A stretch of DNA of 64,000 nucleotides from contig NC_058047.1 in NCBI RefSeq assembly GCF_020085105.1, positions 17,133,501 through 17,197,500 on the forward strand. The letters are read 5' to 3'. Position numbers and translations under genes: made by a program. Source of the DNA: Siniperca chuatsi (Eukaryota > Chordata > Actinopteri > Centrarchiformes > Sinipercidae). The notes under the pieces were generated by a model. It saw nothing but the letters and a program-made list of their open reading frames with translations, did not search any database and was not told the DNA's origin. Shown in pieces: positions 1 through 11,100 of the stretch; positions within the stretch are counted from its first letter, which is position 1; each line of letters opens with the position of its first letter.

Positions 1-241
1 ACTGTGGGTGTCGGAGATGTTCCATTATTTACCGTCTGTGGAGTAGCTCCAGTATTTGACATCAGTACATGACATCATCACAACAGGCGGCCTCTCTGCT
101 GTACGACTTGAAAAGAGACTTGTTCAAATCCACACTAACCTTTACAATTTTACAGAAACTACATGGATGAATTATACTTAATGCTGGATCTTCTCTTAAT
201 ACATTGCAGTAACCTTTTCTTTTTTTTTCTTTTCACCACAG
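1..241 (+). other. Calreticulin intron 2 (partial)
   Basis: No coding similarity is visible here. The stretch ends in a pyrimidine-rich tract and a CAG acceptor at 239-241. The following exon needs one nucleotide from the previous exon to complete its first Gly codon, so this is intron and not a gene start. Confidence 0.8.
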
Positions 242-2969
242 GTCTGCAGACGAGCCAGGACGCCCGCTTCTACGCCTCGTCATCCCGTTTTGATGACTTC
301 AGCAACCAGGGCCAGCCTCTAGTCATCCAGTTCACTGTGAAACACGAGCAGAGCATTGACTGTGGTGGAGGCTACATTAAACTGTTCCCCTCTGACCTCA
401 ACCAAGAGGACATGCATGGAGACTCCGTCTACAACATCATGTTTGGTGAGTGTGGATAGTTTGATGACGATGTTGGAAGATTTGTGTTGGGGCATTTTTT
501 TTCTCATTATGTTTCACCACAGTTTGACAGCTCTTAATTGTGTTGTATACACAGACACCTGTGATTCACTGTCCTAAAATATGTAGAAATTTTGTCTGGC
601 AGAGTGAATTGAAAGGTTTATTTTTTGTTTTTTCCATTTTAGATTTTAGATATTCCTTATCCCTTAGCCTCCTGTGTTTGCTGAGTTTCTCCTCTAAACT
701 TAATGATTGGATTTCACATTGTTGACTTATTTATTTGCTTGTTCAGGTCCTGATATTTGTGGCCCTGGCACAAAGAAGGTTCATGTCATCTTCAACTACA
801 AAGGCAAGAACCATCTGATTAACAAGGACATCAGATGCAAGGTGAGGCATCAATAAATGGTTCTTGTTTTAATATTTACTTGGGAAATAGCAGAAGTTTT
901 TACTAATTCCAAGCTTTTTCTATTTCCTGTGGTGACATGAAATTGGTCCTAAAGTTTGTTCCAATCCATTAGCCTTTTGTAATAACAATATTGCTATTAT
1001 CCTTCTCACCATAAAACCAAACCAGCAACGGACATGTTGAAAGTGTTTTGCATTCTAAACACATTACATGTAAATCACTGGTGAATAAAACATCAGAATA
1101 GCTGCTGACATTTCTTTTTATATCATGCAGGATGATGAGTACACCCACCTGTACACACTGATTGTCAACCCTGACAACACTTATGAGGTCAAGATCGACA
1201 ATAAGAAGGTCGAGTCCGGCAATCTGGAGGATGACTGGGACTTCCTGCCTCCTAAAAAAATTAAGGACCCTGAAGCCAAAAAGCCAGAGGACTGGGATGA
1301 CAGGGAGAAGATTCCCGACCCTGACGATAAGAAACCAGAGGTCAGTCTGCTTGATTAGATTTTTCCTTTTGGGCCCATTTCTTTCCTACTTCTAGACATT
1401 TATCTTTTGCTTAACAGTCACTTAATTTGTATGAAATAATGTTACATTTAAAAATGTTTTTGATATGCCTTTTGTGAGGTCATGTCTTCACCTGTATCTC
1501 TTTGGTAGGACTGGGACAAGCCTGAGAACATCCCAGATCCTGATGCTAAGAAGCCTGATGACTGGGATGAGGAGATGGACGGAGAGTGGGAACCGCCTAT
1601 GGTCGCTAACCCTGACTACAAGGTAAACAGCAAATATTTATAGCACTTAATATACAATGTCCAGTCAATAGGTTACACTATTGCTGTGTGTGCCCCATAT
1701 AGTGCCCTCAAAGATTCCCACAGTGGAACAAAACATTTACTTTCCGTGGCAAGTACACCACTTTTTGCAGAAAATCCCACAGTTCAATTCTTCGCCATTC
1801 GATAGATATGAAAATTACAGTTATGCAACGCTGCATCTGTCAGTGATTAGTGAGTGAATAAGGGAGTGATTTTGGACACAGCTGGTTTAAACACGAGTAA
1901 AACTTGAATTGTAATTGTGCTAAAAAATATTTACTTTGTCATCATAAAATACATTGAGGGAGCATGTTTTTGACACGTCCCTATTTCTGAAGCATGAACT
2001 TAGACACATTATTGCCTTATTAACTTCCTAACCAGCTGGCACAAGTTAGTTATCTATTATTTATACCAAATAAATAAACTTTTTAATCAGCAGATGTATT
2101 TGCACTTGTGATTCCTCTGACATTAACTGTCTGGCTTTCTATGTTTCTTGTTAACAGGGTGAGTGGAAGCCGAGAGAGATCAACAATCCCGCCTACAAAG
2201 GCAAGTGGGTCCACCCTGAGATTGACAACCCGGAGTACACAGCCGATTCTGAGATCTATAAATACGACAGCTTCGGCGTGATTGGACTCGACTTGTGGCA
2301 GGTAAGAAGATACTGTAGCTGACTGTCTTATTTACTGATTAATGAAGAGCCAATTTGCTGAAATGAACAATAACAAATTAGTATATGAGTTGTACTTCAA
2401 TTATATCCATACGCATTACTGTTGACTTCTTTTTTGATGTAGGTCAAGTCTGGTACTATCTTTGATAACTTCCTGATCACCAATGACCCAAACATGGCAG
2501 AGGAAGTAGGAAACGACACATGGGGTAAAACTAAGGTAAGCCCAGAAATTATCTTCAACGGTTTTCAAACCTGATGTAGACATGTATCCTGCTCATTCAT
2601 TTGCGTATTTTGGGGTGTGTATATACACCCTAATTTCATTGCTTGGTGGGTGTAGCATTAAGTGAAGTTGTCTCTAGACAACTACTTCTACAAAGGAATG
2701 ATACATTCATCACTTTTTGATTTGTGCATCCTCTCCAGGACTCAGAGAAGATGATGAAGGAAAGCCAAGAGGAGGAGGAGAGAAAGAAACGTGAGGAGGA
2801 GGACAAGATGAGGAGAGAAGAGGCAAAGGAGGAAGACGAGGAGGAAGAGGAGAAAGACGAGGAGGAGGAAGATGAAGAGGAGGAGGAGGAGGAGGAGGGG
2901 GAAGAGCAGGAGGAGGAGGAAGAAGAGGACGACGAAGGCACAGACTCTAAACTAAAGGATGAGTTATAA
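242..2969 (+). CDS. calr4: Calreticulin, 5'-truncated by the window edge (probable calr4-type paralogue)
   Basis: ER-lumenal, calcium-binding lectin chaperone that folds monoglucosylated glycoproteins. Seven coding exons are visible: 242-445, 747-841, 1131-1340, 1509-1622, 2158-2301, 2443-2535 and 2739-2969. All have AG acceptors and GT donors, and the phases join without a break. Their lengths (204, 95, 210, 114, 144, 93) are, from memory, those of vertebrate CALR exons 3-8. The first visible exon reads [10 protein letters not shown], then [17 protein letters not shown] and [12 protein letters not shown] of the lectin domain. The P-domain follows, with [17 protein letters not shown] repeats and then GEWEPP / GEWKPRE repeats. 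Next come [20 protein letters not shown] and an NDT glycosylation sequon. The last exon is a long Glu/Asp tail (low-affinity calcium storage) ending KDEL and TAA at 2967-2969. Signal peptide and exons 1-2 are outside the window. The family is certain. The paralogue is inferred only from position next to eps15, where human carries CALR4P. Confidence 0.93.
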
Positions 2970-3176
2970 ACTCCATGCAGGAACTGCTCAGAAAATAACC
3001 TGACTGTCTGTGTCAATGAGCCATTGGAAAAAGGCTGGAGACTGCGATGATAGACCCTCATGATTGACACCCTGGGGAGGGGGTTGGGTGGGTTGGGGTT
3101 TTTAATTTTTTTGTTTACAAAGCAAGGGAGTAGGTGGAAAAAGGGCAATTATTGTTCAGTTTCCTCTTTCCATGTG

Positions 3177-3198
3177 CTACTACTACTACTACTACTAC

Positions 3199-3242
<44 letters not shown>
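3177..3242 (+). repeat. (CTA)n(TTA)n microsatellite in the calreticulin 3' UTR
   Basis: An uninterrupted run of CTA triplets passes into a longer run of TTA triplets, about 66 bp in all and about 210 bp after the stop codon. The compound structure suggests one T/C substitution spread by slippage. Confidence 0.95.
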
Positions 3243-3243
<1 letters not shown>

Positions 3244-3822
3244 AACGAGGAATAGTGATAGACAAAATGAAGATGTCATAATGAATGTCAGGACAGGAAA
3301 TCATAAAACGAAATTGTTTCGCAGTTTATACCCAACAGAAATATATAAATTGTCATTTGTGTTCTGCAAAAATCTGGGTTTTTATGAAGTATAATGTTGT
3401 GGTGACATGAAAAGCTATATTTGGTATGTGGATGATACATTGAAAACTGTCTTGTTATCATGTGTTTTGTTTGTCTTAGTTAATCTGCATCATGTTTTTT
3501 TGTTTTGTTTTTGGTGATCATGTCACTCACAGATCCCCTCATGAGACCCTTTTTAAAAGCTACGTCAAATCTCAAAGGATTCGACAGGGTTAGACATCAT
3601 TATGTAGGGTATCTTGCCTGCTCTTATTTAAAACTCTCTGATTCAAACAAGGGTTAATGGCATTGGAACAAGAGTGCATCAGCACTGACATCACATTTGA
3701 TAACCCGTTCAAAAAAGCCATTGTAATACGGGGTGCTTCATGGTGAAATCCCTTGCATAGTTTTGTACTGTATAGTTGACACCTTTTCACTTCAGTGCAC
3801 ATATAGTAGTCTTGTGTGTCTA

Positions 3823-3828
3823 AATAAA
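3823..3828 (+). terminator. Candidate polyadenylation signal of calreticulin
   Basis: AATAAA inside CTAAATAAACTG, followed by a GT/T-containing stretch. It is the first canonical hexamer after the stop codon, which would give a 3' UTR of about 870 nt. A second AATAAA at 4102-4107 is an alternative. Only 3' end reads could decide between them. Confidence 0.45.
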
Positions 3829-4257
3829 CTGTGCTCAAACTCAGATCAAGAGCACTACAGTAGCAGGAAAGCTTCCATTCATTTGGTACACGTTCACTTT
3901 AGATTTACTCGTAGTTGGTGTACACAACCAGTTTCCTCATTTCTGATGCTAATATCTCTGCACTGCTGTACCCCAACACCCTGTCCCAAACAGTCTGAAA
4001 GATGATCCTTTTGTAAAAGACACATTTTGTACTAATGGTAATAATTGAAGTGGGAAGATTTTCATGTTGCTGTGTAAAACAAACAGGCAGGTCTTCTGTC
4101 CAATAAAAACAGAAATGAGAGCAGACGTCTTCCTCAATTTTGGTTTGTTATTTTTAAAGTGACTTTGTATTTTTAATGCCTTTACATAGATAGCACAGAC
4201 CTGTAGGGCATTTTTATTTGTTTTCTTTATCATTCTACTGATTGTTACTTTATAGCA

Positions 4258-4505
4258 GTAGTGGAAAGTAACTAAGTACATCTGCAACAATTGTCAGGTA
4301 TTTGTACTTATGTATTTTCATTTTATGCTACTTTATACCTCTACTCTGCAACATTTCAGAGGGAAATGTACTTTTTATTCCACTACATTTATCTGACAGC
4401 TATAGCTACAAGTTACGTTGCAGATTCAGATTTCACATATAAAACTTATGATCTGATAAAAGTGTGTATGGATGAAACAACCCAACTTGTACTGTAAGAT
4501 TTTGA
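4258..4505 (+). repeat. Teleost interspersed repeat (TACTTTATAC family), copy 1
   Basis: It starts with TGGAAAGTAACTAAGTACAT and contains ATGCTACTTTATAC and GTACTTTTTATTCCACTACA. The same blocks recur near 30560-30985, so this is an interspersed repeat. The low-complexity, partly self-complementary composition is typical of a non-autonomous DNA element seen in many fish genomes. Class assignment is inference. Confidence 0.6.
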
Positions 4506-5128
4506 ATGCAGGACTTGTAGTGGAATATTTTTTGATGTCAGTGCCATTGGTGTCATAGAGGTCATATCCTCAGTATTTTTGTCTTGGACTTTGGGGGTTT
4601 TAGCAATCTAGGGGTTTTACTTCTTATAATTAAAAACTTTCAGGCCGATAGACAGACAGACAGATTAAGGTATTCATGATTACTCTGCCAGATTTTTATT
4701 TCTGGTAGTATGGAGATGTTTCAAACAACATGTAGACCTTCATGTTGTGAAATAAAACTTACAGAAATATAATTAACAGTCAAACAAATTGCTACATAAA
4801 ATGTGAAAAATACAAATGATTAAGGACAATTGGTGAGTGCTCTGGGGGGGACTCATTACCACAGTATTTCAAAAATCCTTGCTCAGGCCCTTATTGTTGT
4901 ATTGCTTCTGTTACTTCTTCCATTTCTGCTCTATAATGGGTTTTTTTTAGGCGTATGGTTTGTTTTGGCTGACGGGATGACAGATGATAGTTTGCACGAG
5001 TGAAGTCTGTAATCCACTCATAGGCTTCAACTGATTCCTGTCGTGGAGGTCCAGTGCCAGGTTTTTCAGCAGCCTCTGTCTGTATCTGGCAGCAGCGCAG
5101 CATGAAAGCAGTGGGAAACAGAAACACT

Positions 5129-8100
5129 ATGGCTGCCACTCTGTCTCTTACTCAGGTAACACTGTCTTACAACTCAAATCTAACGACAGCAAACGCTTCA
5201 TGGCCTCTGTCTGTTCTGCTCGGAGACATTTCAACAGTGTTAGTGAAACTGGGTAGGCAGAAAGGCGAGCTTACCTCGGTCCTCGTCTCTCTTTTTGGAA
5301 GTTTAGTCCTGCTGTGACTGGGAAAAGTTTCTGCCTAATCTCATTGGGGACTGCGTAAGGGCGTAGCTAGCTAGCTAGCCTGTAAGCTAACAGCTAGTTT
5401 GTGTGCAGTGTTGGGCTATTTTAGAGCCGATTTATCAAACTTGAGATAAACCATGTAACGTTACTTGGCTTCGTTTCGGTTGGGAGTGTAACTATATAAT
5501 CGTGTTTTGAACCGCCTCGTTTTGCTGCAGGCTAGTTGGTCCTGACCAAAGAGATGTTAATACGAGACTCAGTCATGTGTGGCTCTGTTATGGCTTTACT
5601 GTCATATTGTTGCTCGTAGAGCCTCTGTTAACACTGTTTTCCGCTAAAAAATTAAGCATGTTACAGACATTATACGTTAAAGCCTCCGTTGGGAATTTCC
5701 TTGCTGTTTATGTAGCTTGCTATATGGTTAGACTGAATAACCAACCTGTTTATTGCTGTTATTAGAAGTAAACATGCTTCACTGACTGGGTTAGTGTTTT
5801 CCCCCTATGACCTTTCTGAAGTGGACAACGTTAACTGTTAGCCTTTTTGCTAATGGGGTTGTTTTGTGTCCATAATGTTAACAGAAAAATCTCAAAATAG
5901 TGTAGTCAGTCGTTTTGCAACCATTAAGAGGAAGTGAACTTGAGTTGCCACTAGCCAGCACTGCTGTCACAAAATGTCAGTCTGCTGCTAGCTAAATTAA
6001 ATACTGCAGTTTGTGTGAAAATGTGTTTGTTTGCACAGTAAATAAGTCATTTAACACGTAACAGCCAGGTCTAACAAGTAGGTAACAGTCCCAGACTTGT
6101 TACCCGAGCCACTGTTGCCTCTAACAACAGACAAGAGTTGTCTGCCACCATCATTATCTCTCACAGATTAGTTTAAAAAAGAAAAAGCTGTGTTGTGAGA
6201 CTTGTCAGGTAGTAATGCTTGTTTTACTTGTGCTGTCAGCTGCACCACCTGAAAAGCCTCACACTGACCTGTTTGTTGTTGTTAGTGACATTAATGTGTT
6301 TTATTTCCATGGGTGAATTAGGGAGTTTAAATTTCTAGAACAAACTAGACTGGCCTGTCAACTCATGCACTGTAATGTAGCTTGCTTTCTGCTGCAGTTT
6401 TGTATGGGCTAGCTGGGGAATGATTGAGGGGTGTTTTTTCAATGCTCAATTAAAGAGTCACCAGTACAATGACCACATTGTTACAGCCGCCAACAGTTCC
6501 AGGCACACTATTGTGTGTCACAGAAATAAGTTGCATTGGCCAGAGAAAGATAAGTGTGTGTGAACACTTATCTCGCTGTAAATTGGCAGTTGACAAAGCT
6601 GACCGATAACTTTGCTGATCACAGGCTGTGTTTTTCTTGTGAGTCTTCTTCCATGCCCGAGCTATGTGTGCAACAAGACTGACATCCTAACAGATCTTTG
6701 CTATACTCTCGCTTTTGTTTTACGTTATGGATTGATGTTGCATGTCAGTTTGTTTCTCTGTCGAGGAACTTTTAGACAGCTTTACTCACTGGTTGATAAG
6801 CCACTCCCCAGTTGATTAACACTAAAGACAATTGCTGTCCACTCCTTTCCTCTTTCGCTGCACCTGTTGGTTTAAAAGCACAACAACCACTTGCCAGTTT
6901 CAGCCATATGGAGAAGGAAATGCTGATTCTTTTCCTGTTCAGCCTAGCAGTGGACAGTCGTGTTAACAGAGGAAAGGGGGGTGTTTAGGGAGGATATGAC
7001 AGAAGGCCAAATTAGCTGTTGTCTGTGGAGTGACGCCCTGTTGTAACTGTCTAAAGCTAATCATCAATAGCCTTGGGAAGTGTAGCCTATATCCTTAAGT
7101 CACACAGCTCACAAGTCATTACTCTCTCTGCCTGAAATTCCTGCAGAAACCTTGTGTATCATCGTGACTCATAGAAGTTTACTGTATGGTCTATGACACA
7201 TACTGTATGTCTCCAGAAAATCTTTGCCAGGAAGCACACAATAGCAATGCCTCTCAAATAATTATTACTGGGATTATGTAGCTAGTGCTGAGACGATTAG
7301 TTGATGTAGCTGAAAATTAATTGCAGACAACTTTGATAATCGATCGTTTAAGTAATTTGTCAAGCAAAAATGCCAAACATTACATTTAATCAAAAAGGAA
7401 AATAATTATTAATTGCAGCCCTTATCTGACATACTGTCATGCATACTGTCTGGAGTCGTCATGCTGCCTCATCCTACCTGTATGTTAGCCTTCTTAAACT
7501 GTATATGTTGTGCAAAAAACTTGACTACTGTGTCTTCTTTCATAGTAAAACAGGTCTTATGAGAGCTATTCTTTGGCACTGTGAACAAAATGAAATGTTG
7601 CATTTGTTCCTTTTGTCTGAGCAGTGATCAAAGTCACTGTTAATTTTTCCCCTGCAGATGGTTTGGGCCATAGAAAAATAATTCAGCTGTTTTAGTGACA
7701 GAAATGTCTATGGGCATGATGAAAAATAATGCTGAATTTTAACATATTCGTTATAGTCTGTGCTTCTGCATCCGGTCTTTTTTTTTGACAGCTGCCTTGG
7801 CTCAGTGGATGACACGCTTGCTGTAGCACTTGTTGATCATTTGAGCTTGTAAACTGAAACTGCAGAGTTGAGAAAGCATTTTAAAGTGTTAGTTTTATTC
7901 TCTGTCAGATTATTTTAAAGGTAATTTTAGAGATTTGATACATTTCATGCATAAACCTGAAAGAGGAGCAGACACAAATGGGGTTGTTAGTTATAAAATA
8001 TGCTTATAAATGTGGTAAAATTTTAATTTGTATATTGTATTTTTTTTCTTCCTTAACAGCTCTCCAGTGGAAATCCCATCTATGACAAATACTATCGGCA

Positions 8101-11100
8101 GGTATGCAAATATATCTTCCCAAAACCAAAACAAAAAATGGTTTGAGATTAGGCCATGGTGTCTTTTATAAAATAGTATGTCTTTCACATTGGTTAAAAT
8201 TTATATTATTAAGTAGTGAGGCCATTACTGTTGTTTGATTAGAGTAATTTTAAGATGATTTGACTGTTACTATATTGTGCTGTAAATTGCTCTGGATTAG
8301 AGATGGCTGAAGTACAACAACAACAAACAAAAAAACAGATGGAGAGAGAAATAGACCACTTACATGGAGAAAATATGATTTTTGTAATTTGGGTGCACTG
8401 ACCTTTTTAAATTTTTACTAAACTAGCCTTAGCTGCTTTAATAAACTGTAGCGTTGCAGTGATCTCTCTTTTCTCAGTTCCAGTCTCTGTGTCCAGTAAA
8501 GGAAGTATCTCTATGAATTAATAATGTTTCCCTTTGCCCAGCATGTCAGGGGAGCTTGCTGTGAGCCTCATGAAAGACTACTAACAGATCCAATATCAAG
8601 CTAATAGACTGCTGAGAAAATAGCTTTGGTGTATTATCAGTATTGATCTAAGTGACTCCTCTATCCCACAGGCAATTCTCACAGTTTTGTGTCCGGCTCA
8701 TGTGTTTGGTGTTTGTGTGTAGGTTGATCCAACTGGCAGTGGGCGGGTGGCAGCGGCTGATGCAGCTCTGTTCCTGAAGAGGTCAGGCTTGGCTGACTTG
8801 GTCCTGGGGAAGGTGAGCAAAGACTCAGTCAGATCAGTGCAGCAGCATTACTTCTCTGTTGTCTTTACTGTTTATGTTGATGGTAATAAATGTGTAAACT
8901 TTGTGTGTCTCCATAGATCTGGGATTTGGCAGACTCTGAACGTAAAGGTTCTCTTAACAAGCAGGTATAAATGCAATGTGTGGTCGCATCATAATGTTTT
9001 ATGTGCATCAAGTGCATATCATGACTAGATTTATGTTGCATACGATACCTCTGTTCCCCCCAGCAATTCTTCATAGCATTGCGGTTGGTGGCCTGTGCTC
9101 AAAATGGCCTGGAGGTGGCGCTCAAGAGCCTTAATGTGGCTGTTCCTCCTCCCAAATTTGTAAGTCTGCTACTGTGCACTTCAGCACAGGCTCTGTCCAT
9201 GCTATAAATGCTGTATAGTCAGAGGTCTTTGTATCAGACCGCTGTCTTCTGTCTTTTTATTTTACTGCCATAGCAGTTAAACATCATTGTATTTTATATA
9301 TTTAACATTTTTTATTCAAACATTGAAATTGTAAATTTTTTTTAGAAGAAACTAAGAATATGTTTTGTGTTTATCCAGCATGATACAAGCAGCCCGCTGT
9401 TAGCAGGAGGCGTGGCTGTTGACATTCCCTGGGTCGTAAAGGTGAGGCACTTGCAAGTTTGTTATCTTTTTGTCTTAATGTAATTATGTTTATTTGTAAT
9501 TTGTAAAACATAGCCTTTTATGTCTTTTTATTAGAGTATTTTTAGGAATAAATTTCAGTCTGTAATCATTGTACATCTGTTTTGTTTTTTCCCCCAGCCT
9601 GAGGAGAAGATGAAGTTTGACTCCATCTTTGACAGTCTGGGTCCAGTAGGAGGGATTCTAACAGGAGACAAGGTCAAGCCTGTCCTGCTTAACTCCAAAC
9701 TGCCAGTGGACATCCTCGGCAGGGTATGATGAGTACACTTTAATTTCATCTATTGACAAAGTGACTAAAAATTATCATGCATGCAAAGTGACAAAACTAA
9801 AGAGAGAAATCCTATGCTTTTAAAAGTAACAGGGGAAGTGAATAGTTAGCAATTTGTGCAGGTGGCTTTAAAAAACCCAACCACCTCCATTAAAACATCC
9901 CACTTACATGAGATTACATATAACACAATGTTTTTCATTTGTAACAGTCAAAATGATAACAAATGAAGCATAAAGTTTGAAAAATAGGATGTGAAATCAA
10001 AAATCAGTTGGGTAGAAAATGAAATCGGAGGAAGTGAGAAGCGGCAGTGAGTCAAGGCTTTCGGGGACACGTTATGTATCATATAGTTTTGTAATGACAT
10101 ATTCTTAACAATAATGTCTGTGTGTATTAAAGGTGTGGGAGCTCAGTGACCTCGACAGAGATGGCATGTTGGACAGAGATGAATTTTCTGTGGTAAGAAA
10201 TTGGCTAATATCACAGATAGAAAGAAACCACATAGGTTACAATTACAGTCTGCAGTTAGGTTTAGCTGTTTTTGAACTGATATAAACAGCTCTGTACTGT
10301 TTCCCTCACTGTATTACAGCATTGATCTTCCAGGCATCTAATTCATATCATGGTTTTCTAGCACTTGTTTTCAAAAAGGTGTTTTCCCTAGTCTTCACTT
10401 TCTGAATATTTTTGCTCCAGGAATAGATTTGAAAGTTTCTACACCCAATTTGTTTTGTTTGTGTGTTAATTATACGTATAATCTTGGAAGTTATTACAGG
10501 TTGTGAAAATCATTTCTGTAGCCCTGAATGGGACAAATTCCAGACATGTGGAAGAAGTGTGAAGACTGAATAACTACAGGATGGTTTGTTGGTAATTGAC
10601 TTTTGTCATTGATTTTTGTTGCCCTTTCCCAGGCCATGTATCTGGTGTACAGAGCTCTGGAGGGGGAGCCTGTTCCCATGTCCCTACCACCTCCCCTGGT
10701 TCCACCCTCCAAGAGGAAAAAACCCTCAGTGCCTCCCGTGATGCCCCTGTTACCCTCGCCCCCCTCAGTCAAAGACAGTCGCTCCTCCCACGCTGGCTCT
10801 AAGACCATGCCCCACCCCCCTAAACCTGTCCCAGCTCCTGTCCCAACACCAGCAGCTGCCCCTGTGAGTACCAGACCCGCCTGTGCATGCAGTACCTTTT
10901 TAAAAGCTTTTGGATGTTTAATTTTACTACCACATAGCTGCAACAACAAACATTTAAAATGATTTCCAACTGGATAGTTCAATGTGTTTTTCAAAAGAAC
11001 AAGACAAGAGGGAGTGTGAAGGTAAGTAAAGATTTAAGTTTGAGTTAGTGTTACATCACCTAGTAGATTGTAGTAAATTCCATTATGAAGCAACTATAGT

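Larger units (their letters stand above)
2970..5101 (+). other. Calreticulin 3' UTR and intergenic spacer before eps15
   Basis: It holds the 3' UTR, a trinucleotide microsatellite, candidate AATAAA signals at 3823-3828 and 4102-4107, and a teleost interspersed repeat near 4258-4505. From about 4510 to 5050 I see no gene and no recognisable element. The transition to the eps15 5' UTR cannot be placed from sequence alone. Confidence 0.6.

Noticed and set aside
2636..3148. Minus-strand frame encoding poly-Ser
   Set aside because: It is the antisense of the GAG/GAA-rich acidic tail exon of calreticulin.
10494..10994. 166-codon minus-strand frame over eps15 exon 9
   Set aside because: Shadow of the proline-rich exon on the + strand; no family similarity.
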